DNA of 64,000 nt from Natrinema halophilum (GCF_013402815.2 NZ_CP058601.1:1984001-2048000), one strand, 5' to 3'. Shown: positions 42,235 to 51,228, counted from the first letter of the stretch. Translations and numbers: made by a program. The notes: generated from the sequence alone by a model not told the origin.

Positions 42235-43845
42235 TCACCGTCCTTCCTGAGCGACGATCACGGCCATCGACAGGCCGGAGATACAGATCAAAACGAGCGC
42301 CGGGACTGCGGCCTGTCCGTACAGGCCCGTTTCCTCGACCCGCCAGATGAACGTCACGAGCGTCTCGAATCCCAGCGGGCGCAACATGAGCGTCGCGGGC
42401 AGTTCTTTCATCGTCGTGAGAAACACCAGCGCAGCCCCCGCTGCGACTCCCGGCAGGATGAGCGGGAGCGTCACCGTACGGAAGGTGTTCAACCGCGACC
42501 GTCCCAGGGTGTGGGCCGCTTCGACGAGTTGCCGGTCCACCTGCAGCGTCGAGGTCCGGATCGATCCGATCGCCTGGGGCATGAATCTGACGACGTACGC
42601 GAACACGAGCAGCGGTACCGTCTTGTAAATCGCCGGGAAGACGTCGAGCGTGAAACTGAGCAACGCGAGAGCCAGGACGACCCCGGGCGTCGCGTATCCG
42701 ACGTACGGGACGCGATTGGCCAGCGCAGCCAGGCGCGAATCGGCCGTCACCGACGCGATCGCGATCGGCAACGCGACGAGGACCGAAACGGCGGCGGCCA
42801 GCACCGCGACGTAAGCCGAGTTCACCCCGTACTCCCAGCTGAACGTCAGCCGGCCGACCTGATACCCGGGCCCGCCCGTGGTCAGCCACATTCCGAAGAT
42901 GGCGATAGGCAGGACGATCGCGAGCAACGAGACCACGATCGGAAGGAGCAGGGCCGGATACCGCCAGGCCCCGAGCTCGAGACCGATGCTGCCGCGATGG
43001 CTACTGCTCTCGTACGCCCCCGATTCGTCCACGCCGAGTCGGGATTCGATCGCGAGGATAATCGCGGACACGGTCAGCAGCTGTAGCGAGAGCAACGCGG
43101 CGTAATCGCGGGCGAAGACGTGCCGGGCGTAGATGAACTGCGTGAAAACCTCGACTCGCATGATGTTTGGCGTGCCGAAGTCCGAAAGCGCGTACAGTGC
43201 TACGAGCAGTGCACCAGCCGTAATCCCCGGAAGGATTTGTGGGAACGTGATCCGACGGAAAGCCTCCCACCGGCCGGTGTTGAGCGTTCGCGCTGCCTCG
43301 ACGAGCGAACCGTCGAACGAGAGCAGCGCCGCGCGCGTCGTCAGGAACACGTAGGGATAGGTGTAAAGCGTCAGCACGAACGCAGCCCCGGCGAACCCGT
43401 ACACCGAGGGAATCGACTCGATGCCAAGGGGTGCGAGGAGGTCCGCGAGTTCTCCCTGCGGACCGAATGCCGAGACGAACGCGAACGCCCCGAGATAACT
43501 CGGAACCGCGAGGGGAAGTGCAGCGAGAACGGTCCAGAATCGGGGGAACGGGATCTCTCCCTGAACGGTCAACACTGCGAGGGGAACCCCGAGGAGTACG
43601 CTCGCGCCGGTAACGACTGCCACGAGAGCGACGCTTCGGACCAGCACGTCGATGCTTTTGGGAGCGACGGCGAGTTCGAACGCCCGGACACCGAGGCCGG
43701 CGGCATCGACGACGAGCCAGGTCAGCGGAAGCACCAGTACGGCCGCGATGGCAGCCGCAAGCAGCGTGAGTCCGACGTCGACGGCGGAGTCGTCTCCGTC
43801 CGTCCCGCGATCGACTGTCCGCGAAACCTGCTCTCGGATCGTCAT
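42235..43845 (-). CDS. Iron(III) ABC transporter permease
   Basis: A 536-aa fused permease of the FbpB/ThiP type, with two BPD-transport domains in tandem and about 12 TM segments. The two EAA loops that contact the ATPase are visible: VEAARTLNTGRWEAFRRITF near residue 182 and VEAAHTLGRSRLNTFRTVTL near residue 452. Its ATG overlaps the binding-protein stop (ATGA). No ATP-binding gene follows or is found elsewhere in the window, so the ATPase must be supplied from another locus. Confidence 0.92.
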   Translation of the reverse strand: MTIREQVSRTVDRGTDGDDSAVDVGLTLLAAAIAAVLVLPLTWLVVDAAGLGVRAFELAVAPKSIDVLVRSVALVAVVTGASVLLGVPLAVLTVQGEIPFPRFWTVLAALPLAVPSYLGAFAFVSAFGPQGELADLLAPLGIESIPSVYGFAGAAFVLTLYTYPYVFLTTRAALLSFDGSLVEAARTLNTGRWEAFRRITFPQILPGITAGALLVALYALSDFGTPNIMRVEVFTQFIYARHVFARDYAALLSLQLLTVSAIILAIESRLGVDESGAYESSSHRGSIGLELGAWRYPALLLPIVVSLLAIVLPIAIFGMWLTTGGPGYQVGRLTFSWEYGVNSAYVAVLAAAVSVLVALPIAIASVTADSRLAALANRVPYVGYATPGVVLALALLSFTLDVFPAIYKTVPLLVFAYVVRFMPQAIGSIRTSTLQVDRQLVEAAHTLGRSRLNTFRTVTLPLILPGVAAGAALVFLTTMKELPATLMLRPLGFETLVTFIWRVEETGLYGQAAVPALVLICISGLSMAVIVAQEGR

Positions 43846-45002
43846 CCCGAGACGCCAGCTTCGTCCATCAGGTTCAGGGTTGGTTCCAGATTCGAGAGCT
43901 TCGCGAGGTCGATATCCGGTGGGTTCAGTTCATCGATAGTCGGGAGTCCGCCGACCGGTTCGACGCCGTCGATCATCGGATAGGCGAAACTGATCGTGGC
44001 GAAGTACTCCTGGGCCTCCGAAGATAGCAGGTGCCGGACGAAATCGTCGACGAGTTCGCCTCGCTGGGTTCCTTTCACCTTCAGCGTGCCGGCGACGTTA
44101 ATCAGGGCTCCGGCGTCACCTTCGGTAAAGGCAAGATCGATCGGCGCGTCTGACTGTTGATTTTTGACGCGCATCGCGTAGTAGTGGTTCGCGAATCCGG
44201 CCGCCAGGGAGCCGTTAGCGACAGCCTGCGAGACGGCGTATTCGTTACCGTGGCGCTCTGTACCGGCTTCTTTCATGTCAGACAGCCAGTTGCGGGTCGC
44301 GTCCTCTCCCTCGATCAAGCGCATGGCTGTCACGAACGATTTGAACGCCCCGTACGTCGGTGCCCAGCCCATCGACCCCTGAAGGGCGTCGGTCGACGGA
44401 AATTCCTGGACGGTAGACGGAATGTCCGACTCGTTCAACTCCTCTGTGTTGTACGGAACGGAACGTGCACGTCCGGCGACACCGGCCCACGCGTTGTCGT
44501 CGCCGACGAACTGGTCGTTTGCGACCGAGTCGACTGCTGTATCCGACAGTGGATCGTAGGCATCGTTATCCGCGACGAACCCCAGCGAACTGGCGTCGAT
44601 CGACCAGAACACGTCCGCCTGGGCCGCACCGGCCTCTACTTCCTCGACGATCGTCTGAGCCAGCGACGCCGAGTCGTTATCGTTCGGATGGACGGTGAAA
44701 TCGGGATAGATCTCCTGTAACATCTCCACGAACTCGTAGTAGATGCCGCCCTCGCCGCCGCCGATGTAGAGTGCGAGGTCACCCGAGAGATCCGGGAGGT
44801 CCTCTATCGACGTTCCACCCGGTGCAGGACGACCTTCGACGAGAGTCCCCGAGCCCCGGAACTCAGAGAGTGGCGGTATCTCGACGTTCTGATCGTTGGT
44901 AAAAAATCCCAGACAGCCCGCAAGCGAGGTGACGCCCAGTCCGGCCCCCATCTGCAACGCGTTTCTGCGCGTTACCACGCGCTCTCCGCTGTCTCCGTTC
45001 AT
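43842..45002 (-). CDS. Iron(III) ABC transporter substrate-binding lipoprotein
   Basis: A 386-aa binding protein exported by Tat: twin arginine in VTRRNALQMGAG and lipobox SLAGC with C30. The mature part follows the FbpA-type fold (LALYIGGGEGGIYYEFVEML, ADVFWSIDASSLGFVADNDA, SVPYNTEELNESDIP, AYPMIDGVEPVGGLPTIDEL). It delivers Fe3+ or a related ligand to the permease, with which it overlaps by 4 nt. The iron box sits 8-21 bases before its ATG, so repression when iron is plentiful is expected. Confidence 0.92.
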   Translation of the reverse strand: MNGDSGERVVTRRNALQMGAGLGVTSLAGCLGFFTNDQNVEIPPLSEFRGSGTLVEGRPAPGGTSIEDLPDLSGDLALYIGGGEGGIYYEFVEMLQEIYPDFTVHPNDNDSASLAQTIVEEVEAGAAQADVFWSIDASSLGFVADNDAYDPLSDTAVDSVANDQFVGDDNAWAGVAGRARSVPYNTEELNESDIPSTVQEFPSTDALQGSMGWAPTYGAFKSFVTAMRLIEGEDATRNWLSDMKEAGTERHGNEYAVSQAVANGSLAAGFANHYYAMRVKNQQSDAPIDLAFTEGDAGALINVAGTLKVKGTQRGELVDDFVRHLLSSEAQEYFATISFAYPMIDGVEPVGGLPTIDELNPPDIDLAKLSNLEPTLNLMDEAGVSG

Positions 45003-45009
45003 ACTCGGT

Positions 45010-45023
45010 TTAGGCCAACCTAA
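45010..45023. promoter_or_regulatory. Iron box 3 (TTAGGCCAACCTAA)
   Basis: A palindrome at -8 to -21 from the binding-protein ATG (leftward gene), immediately downstream of a TATA-like tataagttt on that strand. Occupancy would cover the transcription start. Confidence 0.82.
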
Positions 45024-45041
45024 AAACTTATAGTTGACGAT

Positions 45042-46277
45042 TCAATCGTCAGCGACGATCTGTGCGCGGTCAGTCTCGAGCCCGGCATCCGAACCCAGCG
45101 TCGCCAGGCACTCGACCCAATCGAGCATGTATTCGCCGACGTGGTTGAAGAACGCGCCGTTAGTGTACTCCTCCCAGTCACCGTCGGCGAGTTCACGCCC
45201 CATCGCCTCGAAGACGACCGCGTAGTCGTCCGCGTCTCCGGCGACCTCGACCGCAGACGGCTCCGCCGACTGAGCGGCCCGTGGAACCGCCGGTTCCACG
45301 CTGTCGATTATCCGCCAGAGGTGTTCGTTGAGTTCGAGGCCGGGAACCTCGTTATTGAGGTCGTCGAAGGTGCTTCGGGGGGCCTTGTTGTGTTCGCAAA
45401 GCGGCGCGCCGTTGTAGATCCGCTTGTCGAGGATGTCACAGGCTCGCTTGAGGAAGACTCCCGACCAGATATCGTCGAATCGCCCGACGTTCCACTCGTT
45501 ATCGTCCATCGGCAGCTGGTAGAACGCGGGGATCACCTCGCGCCGGAATGCGAGGTTCATCGAGCAGACCGTGAGGTAGTTCCCGCGAGCGGCGACGAAA
45601 TCGTCGCCGAAGTCCTCGCTGCTGGTTCGGGTCTGGGCCTGTCCCTCGAGGTCGCCGTCCATGAGAATGCGCACGGCGTCGAGGTCGGGGACGTTCGTCC
45701 ACAGACCCTGCGAGGCGACGACGTCACCACCGTCGATCTCGGTCGTTCCGGTCTCGACGGTCTCGCCCATCGCCGAGTAGGGATATCCGCGCGGATAGAG
45801 GCCGTGGTCGTCCGCGTTCTGATAGAGTACGTTCACCCACCGCTCGTCTGCGGACACCGACTCGATCTCGCCCTCGAAAGCCAAGTTCTGCATATGTGTT
45901 CCGAAGAAATCTTCGTCGGGGTGGGGGAGCGTATCGTCGTCGATGAAAAACCCGTAGTCGAACTCGTCGTGAGCCCACATGTAAAGCAGTCCGAAGCTCG
46001 TCTCGGCGTGGCTTGCATCCGGGACGACGTGGGCGTACTCCGCTACGTCGTGGTCTGCGTACCACTCCTCGCGGCGACTGCCGTCGAAAACGTCGCCCGA
46101 GACACCTTCGTCGTCGAGCATCGCCTGCATCGCGTCTGTCTCGCAGAAGTCCTCGGTGACGAGAACGACGTGGAGCCGCGAGAGGTCGAAGCCGTGATCG
46201 CGAGCGTTCCCGAAGTACGAGCGCAGACACTCGTACTCCCGGATCGTCGGCACGATAACGCAGATGTCGCGTTTCAT
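45042..46277 (-). CDS. Reversibly-glycosylated-polypeptide-like protein (GT75 family)
   Basis: A 411-aa protein of the family often annotated alpha-1,4-glucan-protein synthase, which includes plant UDP-arabinopyranose mutases. It starts MKRDICVIVPTIREYECLRS. The acidic metal site is YGFFIDDDTLPHPDEDFFG (about residues 109-127). GNYLTVCSMNLAFRREVIPA and GRFDDIWSGVFLKRACD are conserved blocks. It could interconvert or transfer a nucleotide sugar for surface glycans. A cytosolic location is likely. It has its own iron box at 46292. Confidence 0.82.
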   Translation of the reverse strand: MKRDICVIVPTIREYECLRSYFGNARDHGFDLSRLHVVLVTEDFCETDAMQAMLDDEGVSGDVFDGSRREEWYADHDVAEYAHVVPDASHAETSFGLLYMWAHDEFDYGFFIDDDTLPHPDEDFFGTHMQNLAFEGEIESVSADERWVNVLYQNADDHGLYPRGYPYSAMGETVETGTTEIDGGDVVASQGLWTNVPDLDAVRILMDGDLEGQAQTRTSSEDFGDDFVAARGNYLTVCSMNLAFRREVIPAFYQLPMDDNEWNVGRFDDIWSGVFLKRACDILDKRIYNGAPLCEHNKAPRSTFDDLNNEVPGLELNEHLWRIIDSVEPAVPRAAQSAEPSAVEVAGDADDYAVVFEAMGRELADGDWEEYTNGAFFNHVGEYMLDWVECLATLGSDAGLETDRAQIVADD

Positions 46278-46284
46278 TACACCA

Positions 46285-47523
46285 CTATCTTTTAGGCCAA
46301 CCTAAAAAACTGCCGGTCTGCCGTCTCGGTTTCGACTCCTTCGGCCCGTCCGAGAGTGAGAGACCCAGCGCGGCGATACATCCTGTACCGCCGATCAGCG
46401 TTACGCCGTTTTTCAGGGCGTGATCGACGATCGCAGCGGCGAGGGCCGTACTCGGACCGATCGGCGTCAGGCCGACGACCAGTGCCGTAAAGGCGGCCTC
46501 GTAGAGACCGACGCCTCCCTGCGAGAGCGGGAGGACTTTCGCGAGATTGCCGACGCTGACCGCAAGCGTCCCGACCGAAAGCAAGGAAGCGAACCCGAGA
46601 TCGTTCCCGAGCGACGCGAGGACGAGGACTGCAGTACACACGTCGAGCGACCACACTACCAGACTCTCGGCGCCGATGCGCACGAGGGCTCGCGGTCGTC
46701 GAGCAACTTCCTGTACGTCCTCTACAAACCGAAGCATAGCGTCGAGACCCCACTCGAGGCGCGGCCAGTTCTCGACCCGCGCGTGGAGCCACGCGCCAAG
46801 TCCGTGATCTGCTCGAGCGGACGTAACGACCGCCACGCCGATCCCCGCGGACGCAAGACTCACGACCGCCGCGACCAGAACGGCAGTTCGTCCGCGGTCG
46901 GCCGACGCGACGACCGCGAGCGGACCAGCTGCATCGGTAAGGACGAGCCACGCGGTAGAAAGCCCCGCGAGCGCGGCGATCGTCAGCAAATCGAACACGC
47001 GCTCGACGGACAGTGACGCGAACCCTGCGGTGTACGGAACGTCTCGGTTCGTTCGCATCACGTGGGCGCGTACCGCATCCCCGGCTCGTGCCGGAATTGC
47101 GAGGTTCGCCGTCTGACTGGCGAAAACGGCCATCGTCGCAAAGGTGGTGTCGCTTCGGTGACCCATCGCCGCCAGCGCGTCGCGATACCGCAGCCCGCGG
47201 AGTGGCCACGAAACGGCGTACACGACAATCGCACCAGCCAACAAGCGCGGATCGGCGCTCGAGACCTCGCCGACGACGGTTCGCACATCCAGTTCCCGGA
47301 GGGCCACGACCAGTGCGAGCAACACGACCACCGTCCCCGCGATAGCCAATCGGCCGCGAGTACAATCGGCGAGGCTGCGATTCGACGACCCACGGCACTC
47401 GCTCTCCCGTTCCGACTCGGTGCGTTCGGTTCTCGAGGGAGAGCGACCGTCGGCAGTAGGCGGGATCGATCGTTCGTCCTGGCCCGATCGCTCACCGCCG
47501 GTTCGCTCACCCCCGTTTTCCAT
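46285..47523 (-). CDS. Lysylphosphatidylglycerol synthase-like (YbhN/AglD-type) membrane protein
   Basis: A 412-aa protein starting at ATG 47523, which puts the TATA/iron box at 47550 at promoter distance. A polar 60-residue N-terminus is followed by about eight TM helices (AIAGTVVVLLALVVALRELD and beyond). PARAGDAVRAHVM, SVERVFDLLTIAAL and LPLSQGGVGLYEAAF are the signature blocks of the UPF0104 family. The haloarchaeal relative AglD acts in S-layer N-glycosylation, so a role in lipid-linked sugar handling is likely. No aminoacyl-transfer domain is present. Confidence 0.87.
   Translation of the reverse strand: MENGGERTGGERSGQDERSIPPTADGRSPSRTERTESERESECRGSSNRSLADCTRGRLAIAGTVVVLLALVVALRELDVRTVVGEVSSADPRLLAGAIVVYAVSWPLRGLRYRDALAAMGHRSDTTFATMAVFASQTANLAIPARAGDAVRAHVMRTNRDVPYTAGFASLSVERVFDLLTIAALAGLSTAWLVLTDAAGPLAVVASADRGRTAVLVAAVVSLASAGIGVAVVTSARADHGLGAWLHARVENWPRLEWGLDAMLRFVEDVQEVARRPRALVRIGAESLVVWSLDVCTAVLVLASLGNDLGFASLLSVGTLAVSVGNLAKVLPLSQGGVGLYEAAFTALVVGLTPIGPSTALAAAIVDHALKNGVTLIGGTGCIAALGLSLSDGPKESKPRRQTGSFLGWPKR
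46292..46305. promoter_or_regulatory. Iron box 4 (TTAGGCCAACCTAA)
   Basis: Identical in all 14 bases to iron box 3. It lies 15-28 bases before the ATG of the RGP-like gene (leftward) and inside the last codons of the YbhN-type gene, so the palindrome is also coding sequence. Confidence 0.8.
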
Positions 47524-47549
47524 GTGCGAGTTCTCCCGGGCCCAGATAT

Positions 47550-47563
47550 TTAAGCCCACCTAA
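47550..47563. promoter_or_regulatory. Iron box 5, degenerate (TTAAGCCCACCTAA)
   Basis: One mismatch from the TTAGG-N4-CCTAA consensus. It overlaps an atatttaa TATA-like element 27-40 bases before the YbhN-type gene start. Likely a weaker site of the same regulon. Confidence 0.6.
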
Positions 47564-47660
47564 AACGGATGGGATTGGGACCGACGGTCGCTCTCGAGAC
47601 CGTTTTCGCCAGGACCACGGCACAACGGATGCACGTCCGTTCCGCACCGACAGTACTCGG

Positions 47661-48590
47661 TTACTGAAATTCCTCGATGATCTCTCGAGTCGAGCGCCGC
47701 ACCGCCTCGTCACTCGAAAGGCTGGGTTCCCAGCCGAGCGCGGACAGCTTCTCGATGGAGAGGCGCATCTTCGGGACGTCGCCGGTCCATCCCCGTTCGC
47801 CGCCGGTGTATTCGCGGTCGGGGTCGACACCCAGCTCCTCGGCGACGATCGTCGCGATCCGGTCGACCGACGTCGTCGTGCGCGTCCCGAGATTGTAGGT
47901 GTTCATCGCCGCGTTCGCATGATCGACGACGTGGAACATGGCGTCGAGGCAGTCCTCGACGTGAAGGTAGGACTTCTCCTGACGGCCGTCACCGAGGATC
48001 GTCAGGTGCTCGGGGTCGTCCCGGAGCTTCTCGATGAAGTCCGGGATCACTGCGCCGCGCAGTCGCGGCCCCACGACGTTCGCGAAGCGGAAGTTCCAGA
48101 CGGTGAGATCGTGGCTGTGTGCCCGCGCGGAGAGTAACCCTTCGTCGGCTAACTTGCTGGCACCGTAGGCGCTGATCGGCTCGAGCGGCGCATAATCCTC
48201 GGGCGTCGGCCGCGGGGCCTCGCCGTAGACCGTCGAAGTGGAGGTGTAGGCGATTTCCGTCACGTCGGCGTCGGCCATCGCTTCGAGGATGTTTCGCGTC
48301 ATTCGCGTATTGTCGTCGAACTGACCGTGTGGCCGGTCCGTGTCGACGTGCTTCGACGCCGCCAGGTGAAAAACGACGTCGACATCGTCGAGGTGGCCGT
48401 CGAGCGCGGTTGGCTCCGTGAGATCGGCCTCGAGAAACTCCGCGCCGTCCGGGATACGATCGCGATCGCCATTCGAGAGGTCGTCGACGAGGAGCACGTC
48501 CGACCCGTCCGCGAGCAGGCGCTCGGCGAGGTGCGAGCCGATGAATCCGGCACCACCCGTGACGAGAGCCCGTCGATCCGAAAGTGACAT
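47661..48590 (-). CDS. NAD-dependent nucleotide-sugar epimerase/dehydratase
   Basis: A 309-aa extended short-chain dehydrogenase. The Rossmann motif is ALVTGGAGFIGSHLAERLL (residues 8-26). The catalytic set is T/S in YTSTSTVYGEA and the Tyr/Lys pair in SAYGASK (YxxxK). NVVGPRLRGAVIPDFI and GDGRQEKSYLHVEDCLDA are sugar-nucleotide-binding blocks of the UDP-glucose 4-epimerase group. It supplies sugars for surface glycans, in keeping with its neighbours. No iron box is seen upstream; the 37-bp repeats lie there instead. Confidence 0.9.
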   Translation of the reverse strand: MSLSDRRALVTGGAGFIGSHLAERLLADGSDVLLVDDLSNGDRDRIPDGAEFLEADLTEPTALDGHLDDVDVVFHLAASKHVDTDRPHGQFDDNTRMTRNILEAMADADVTEIAYTSTSTVYGEAPRPTPEDYAPLEPISAYGASKLADEGLLSARAHSHDLTVWNFRFANVVGPRLRGAVIPDFIEKLRDDPEHLTILGDGRQEKSYLHVEDCLDAMFHVVDHANAAMNTYNLGTRTTTSVDRIATIVAEELGVDPDREYTGGERGWTGDVPKMRLSIEKLSALGWEPSLSSDEAVRRSTREIIEEFQ

Positions 48591-48671
48591 ACTCTCTCGT
48601 TGCTCGGTGCGCTGTTAATCCTGTTGGGTTTCGCCGACTATGGATCGTGGGTCACTCCGTTCGTTTCACAC

Positions 48672-48850
48672 CGCTCAGACGAACGGGTGCCACGAGTAGA
48701 AGACACGTCGCTCAGACGAACGGGTGCCACGAGTAGAAGACACGTCGCTCAGACGAACGGGTGCCACGAGTAGAAGACACGTCGCTCAGACGAACGGGTG
48801 CCACGAGTAGAAGACACGTCGCTCAGACGAACGGGTGCCACGAGTAGAAG
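48672..48850. repeat. 37-bp tandem repeat, five copies, after the prf1 stop
   Basis: There are four perfect 37-bp units plus a fifth of 31 bases, beginning at 48672, 48709, 48746, 48783 and 48820. Each starts cgctcagacgaacgggtgcc. There are no spacers, so this is not a CRISPR array. It ends 12 bases short of the stop codon of the leftward prf1 gene, and the epimerase start is 81 bases to its left. Perfect identity points to recent expansion. Confidence 0.97.
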
Positions 48851-48862
48851 AAATAGGTCGAT

Positions 48863-50122
48863 CTAGACGCCGGTACTATACCGCAGAATCCCGGCAAACC
48901 CGCCGAACGCGTTGTAGAGCTGTTCTCCCTTCTCGAAGTCCGTCGAGATGAATTTCGTCTCCGTCCCCCGCTGTTCGGCGATATCGATGAGGTGGTCGAT
49001 AGCGTCCTCGCGGTCCTCGTCGGACGCCTCGACGTCAGTTCCGCACTCGGTACAGGTGTGGGTCGGAATCGACTTTCGGCGGTCGATCACCTCCCGCTCG
49101 GTGGTTCCGCATTCGGGACAGTCGTAGGTAATGACGTCCTTCCGGAGGTCCTCGCTGATCAGCAGGCGGTCGACCGCTCCCATCATCAGGTTTCGGCGAG
49201 TCTGCTCGAAGCCGTAGGTCGCCAGATCGCCGGCGTTGAGTTCCTCGAAAAACTCCTCCATCACCTGCTTGTCCTTCATCACCTCGGCGTCGGCCAACGC
49301 GTCTTCGGCGTTGTTGACGAGGTCCTTCAGGCCAGATTCGTCCGTGTAGGCGACGTCGAACTTCCCGATTACGTTGTCCTGAATCTCGTGGTGGAGGTAG
49401 TCACCGTCCAGAAACTCGTCTTTGGTCGGCGACGGGCCGCCGACGAGGATCCCGTCGAGTTCGTGGCGTTTCGGGACGAACAGATCGTTCGCCATCCCCG
49501 CGACCTCCTGATAGAAGTTGTCGATAGCCTCGAGGCGGAGGCGAGCGAATCGCTGGGCGGACTGGCCACCTTTGCGCTGCTTGCCAGGAACGAGCGAGGA
49601 GGCTGACTTGACCGGTTCGATGCGCTTTCCTTTCAACCAACCGACGTTTGCCTCGCGGCGATCGAGGACGATCAGGCCGTACAGGCCCTTGTCGGCGAGC
49701 ATCTCCTCGAGCGGTTCGGTTAGAAAGTCCGAGTCGCAGTGATAGCGGAAGGATTCGATTGGCTGGGGCGGGCTCTCGAGGACCTTGGTAACCATCTCGG
49801 TTCGGCCGCCACCGGAGTCGACGGCACCCGAGAACAACACGATGCCGTTGTCCGGCGGAAAGGTGTCGAAGTATCGGAGCCGGTCTTTGATGCTCGTCAA
49901 CGCGTCCTGGACGGCCGTTCGAGTCTGTTTGGATTTGATGTTAGCCGCTTCGCTGTGTTCCTGCGTGACGTGTTGAACGACGTCACTGATCTGTCTATCC
50001 TCGGGAACGTAGATCGTCACGAGCTGCGTTCCGGAGCCGTCGTAATTCTTGAGATCTTCGATGACCTTCCGGAACTCGTATTTCTTCCGGTCGGATTGCT
50101 CCTGCTCGCCCTCCTGGCTCAT
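48863..50122 (-). CDS. prf1: Peptide chain release factor aRF1
   Basis: A 419-aa archaeal class I release factor that recognises all three stop codons and triggers peptide release. ATG 50122 was chosen because residues 61-64 are then NIKS (EAANIKSKQTR), as in eukaryotic eRF1. GGQ is at 185-187 (QRKGGQSAQRFAR), in the middle domain that enters the peptidyl-transferase centre. The C-domain carries a zinc-ribbon-like insert (CPECGTTERE, CTECGTDVE). The gene is intact, and its 3' side abuts the 37-bp repeats. Confidence 0.96.
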   Translation of the reverse strand: MSQEGEQEQSDRKKYEFRKVIEDLKNYDGSGTQLVTIYVPEDRQISDVVQHVTQEHSEAANIKSKQTRTAVQDALTSIKDRLRYFDTFPPDNGIVLFSGAVDSGGGRTEMVTKVLESPPQPIESFRYHCDSDFLTEPLEEMLADKGLYGLIVLDRREANVGWLKGKRIEPVKSASSLVPGKQRKGGQSAQRFARLRLEAIDNFYQEVAGMANDLFVPKRHELDGILVGGPSPTKDEFLDGDYLHHEIQDNVIGKFDVAYTDESGLKDLVNNAEDALADAEVMKDKQVMEEFFEELNAGDLATYGFEQTRRNLMMGAVDRLLISEDLRKDVITYDCPECGTTEREVIDRRKSIPTHTCTECGTDVEASDEDREDAIDHLIDIAEQRGTETKFISTDFEKGEQLYNAFGGFAGILRYSTGV

Positions 50123-50190
50123 TAGCCGAACAAAACGGAGCTGTGGGTAAGAATCCTTTGACACACCCGTCATCGACCTATCGAGTTGGG

Positions 50191-50325
50191 GTGGACCACC
50201 GAACGTCGACGGAACCGCAGACCGCCGGCGAACAAATTACCGATGACGTTCGTCGCGACGTCTCTGAGTCCCTGATCGACGTGTCGATTCGACGGTACGA
50301 GCCGAAAAGCGAGGTGACGATTTAA
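50191..50325 (+). CDS. Possible small protein between prf1 and minD
   Basis: A 44-codon frame from GTG 50191 (VDHRTSTEPQTAGEQITDDV, ending YEPKSEVTI). The composition is acidic and haloarchaeal, but there is no motif or clear promoter. It is divergent from prf1 and ends 37 bases before minD. Coding status is uncertain. Confidence 0.3.
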   Translation: MDHRTSTEPQTAGEQITDDVRRDVSESLIDVSIRRYEPKSEVTI

Positions 50326-50361
50326 GGTGTTGCCGTTCTACAGTCTGGACAGTAACCGAGT

Positions 50362-51228
50362 ATGTCTCAGGAGACGGTCTACGCTATCGCGAGCGGGAAG
50401 GGTGGTGTCGGGAAAACGACGACGACGGTCAACCTCGGTACGGCGCTGGCCGAGGCAGGGAAGCGGGTCGTCGTCGTCGACGCCGACCTGGGAATGGCGA
50501 ATCTCGCCGGATTCGTCAGTCTCTCTCCCGACTCGACGACCCTATACGACGTATTGGCCGGCGATGCATCGATCGACGACGCAACGTATCGATTGGCGGA
50601 CAACATATTCGCCGTTCCGAGCGGGACCAGCCTCGACGATTACGCCGAAACTTCACCCGAAGGGCTCGGCAAGGCCGTCGCCAAGCTTCGGTCGAAGTTC
50701 GATTACGTTTTCCTCGACATCGGCGCCGGTATCAGCCACGAGACCGTCTTGCCGCTCGGACTCGCCGACGCGGTCGTTCTCGTTTCGACACCCGAACCGG
50801 CCGCCATTCACGACTCGAAGAAGACCCTCGAGCTGACCAAGCGCGCCGGTGGCTCCGTCGCCGGCCTGATCCTCACTCGGACCCGCCCCGATAGCGACGT
50901 CTCTCACGAAGACCTCGCCGACCGTCTCGGGGTGTCGCTACTCGGAAGCGTCCCCGAAGATTCCGCCGCCCGGGACAGCGTCTACGCCGGCACGCCGCTC
51001 GTCGTATTCGAACCGAACGGGCCCGGAGCCGTCGCCTACCGCCGAATCGCAGCGGATCTAACGGACGTCGACGTCGCGGAGCCCGCCACCGACGGCGGTG
51101 CGAACAGACCCGCGGAGACCGAAGCCGACTCGACGCAGACGGCCGAACCGGACGGCGACTCGGCGAGTCGGGAGGCAGCGCACGACGACGTTTCGAGTGC
51201 GATCACGGAAGCAGAAACCGACCCCTGA
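50362..51228 (+). CDS. minD: MinD/ParA-type ATPase
   Basis: A 288-aa deviant Walker A ATPase: SGKGGVGKTT at residues 11-20 with the signature Lys, VVVVDADLGMANLAGFVSL (switch I) and FDYVFLDIGAGISHET (Walker B). After about residue 235 it has an acidic disordered tail (ATDGGANRPAETEAD onward). No C-terminal amphipathic membrane-targeting helix is seen. No MinC/MinE partners exist nearby. In haloarchaea, MinD homologues position archaella and chemosensory arrays, so a spatial-organiser role is more likely than Min-type division control. Confidence 0.88.
   Translation: MSQETVYAIASGKGGVGKTTTTVNLGTALAEAGKRVVVVDADLGMANLAGFVSLSPDSTTLYDVLAGDASIDDATYRLADNIFAVPSGTSLDDYAETSPEGLGKAVAKLRSKFDYVFLDIGAGISHETVLPLGLADAVVLVSTPEPAAIHDSKKTLELTKRAGGSVAGLILTRTRPDSDVSHEDLADRLGVSLLGSVPEDSAARDSVYAGTPLVVFEPNGPGAVAYRRIAADLTDVDVAEPATDGGANRPAETEADSTQTAEPDGDSASREAAHDDVSSAITEAETDP

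Noticed and set aside
41123-43086. Long plus-strand frames opposite the GT39 and permease genes
   Set aside because: Low-hydrophobicity Arg/Gln-rich translations, antisense to well-supported membrane proteins.
48672-48850. CRISPR array
   Set aside because: The 37-bp units are directly adjacent with no spacers, and no cas genes are present.
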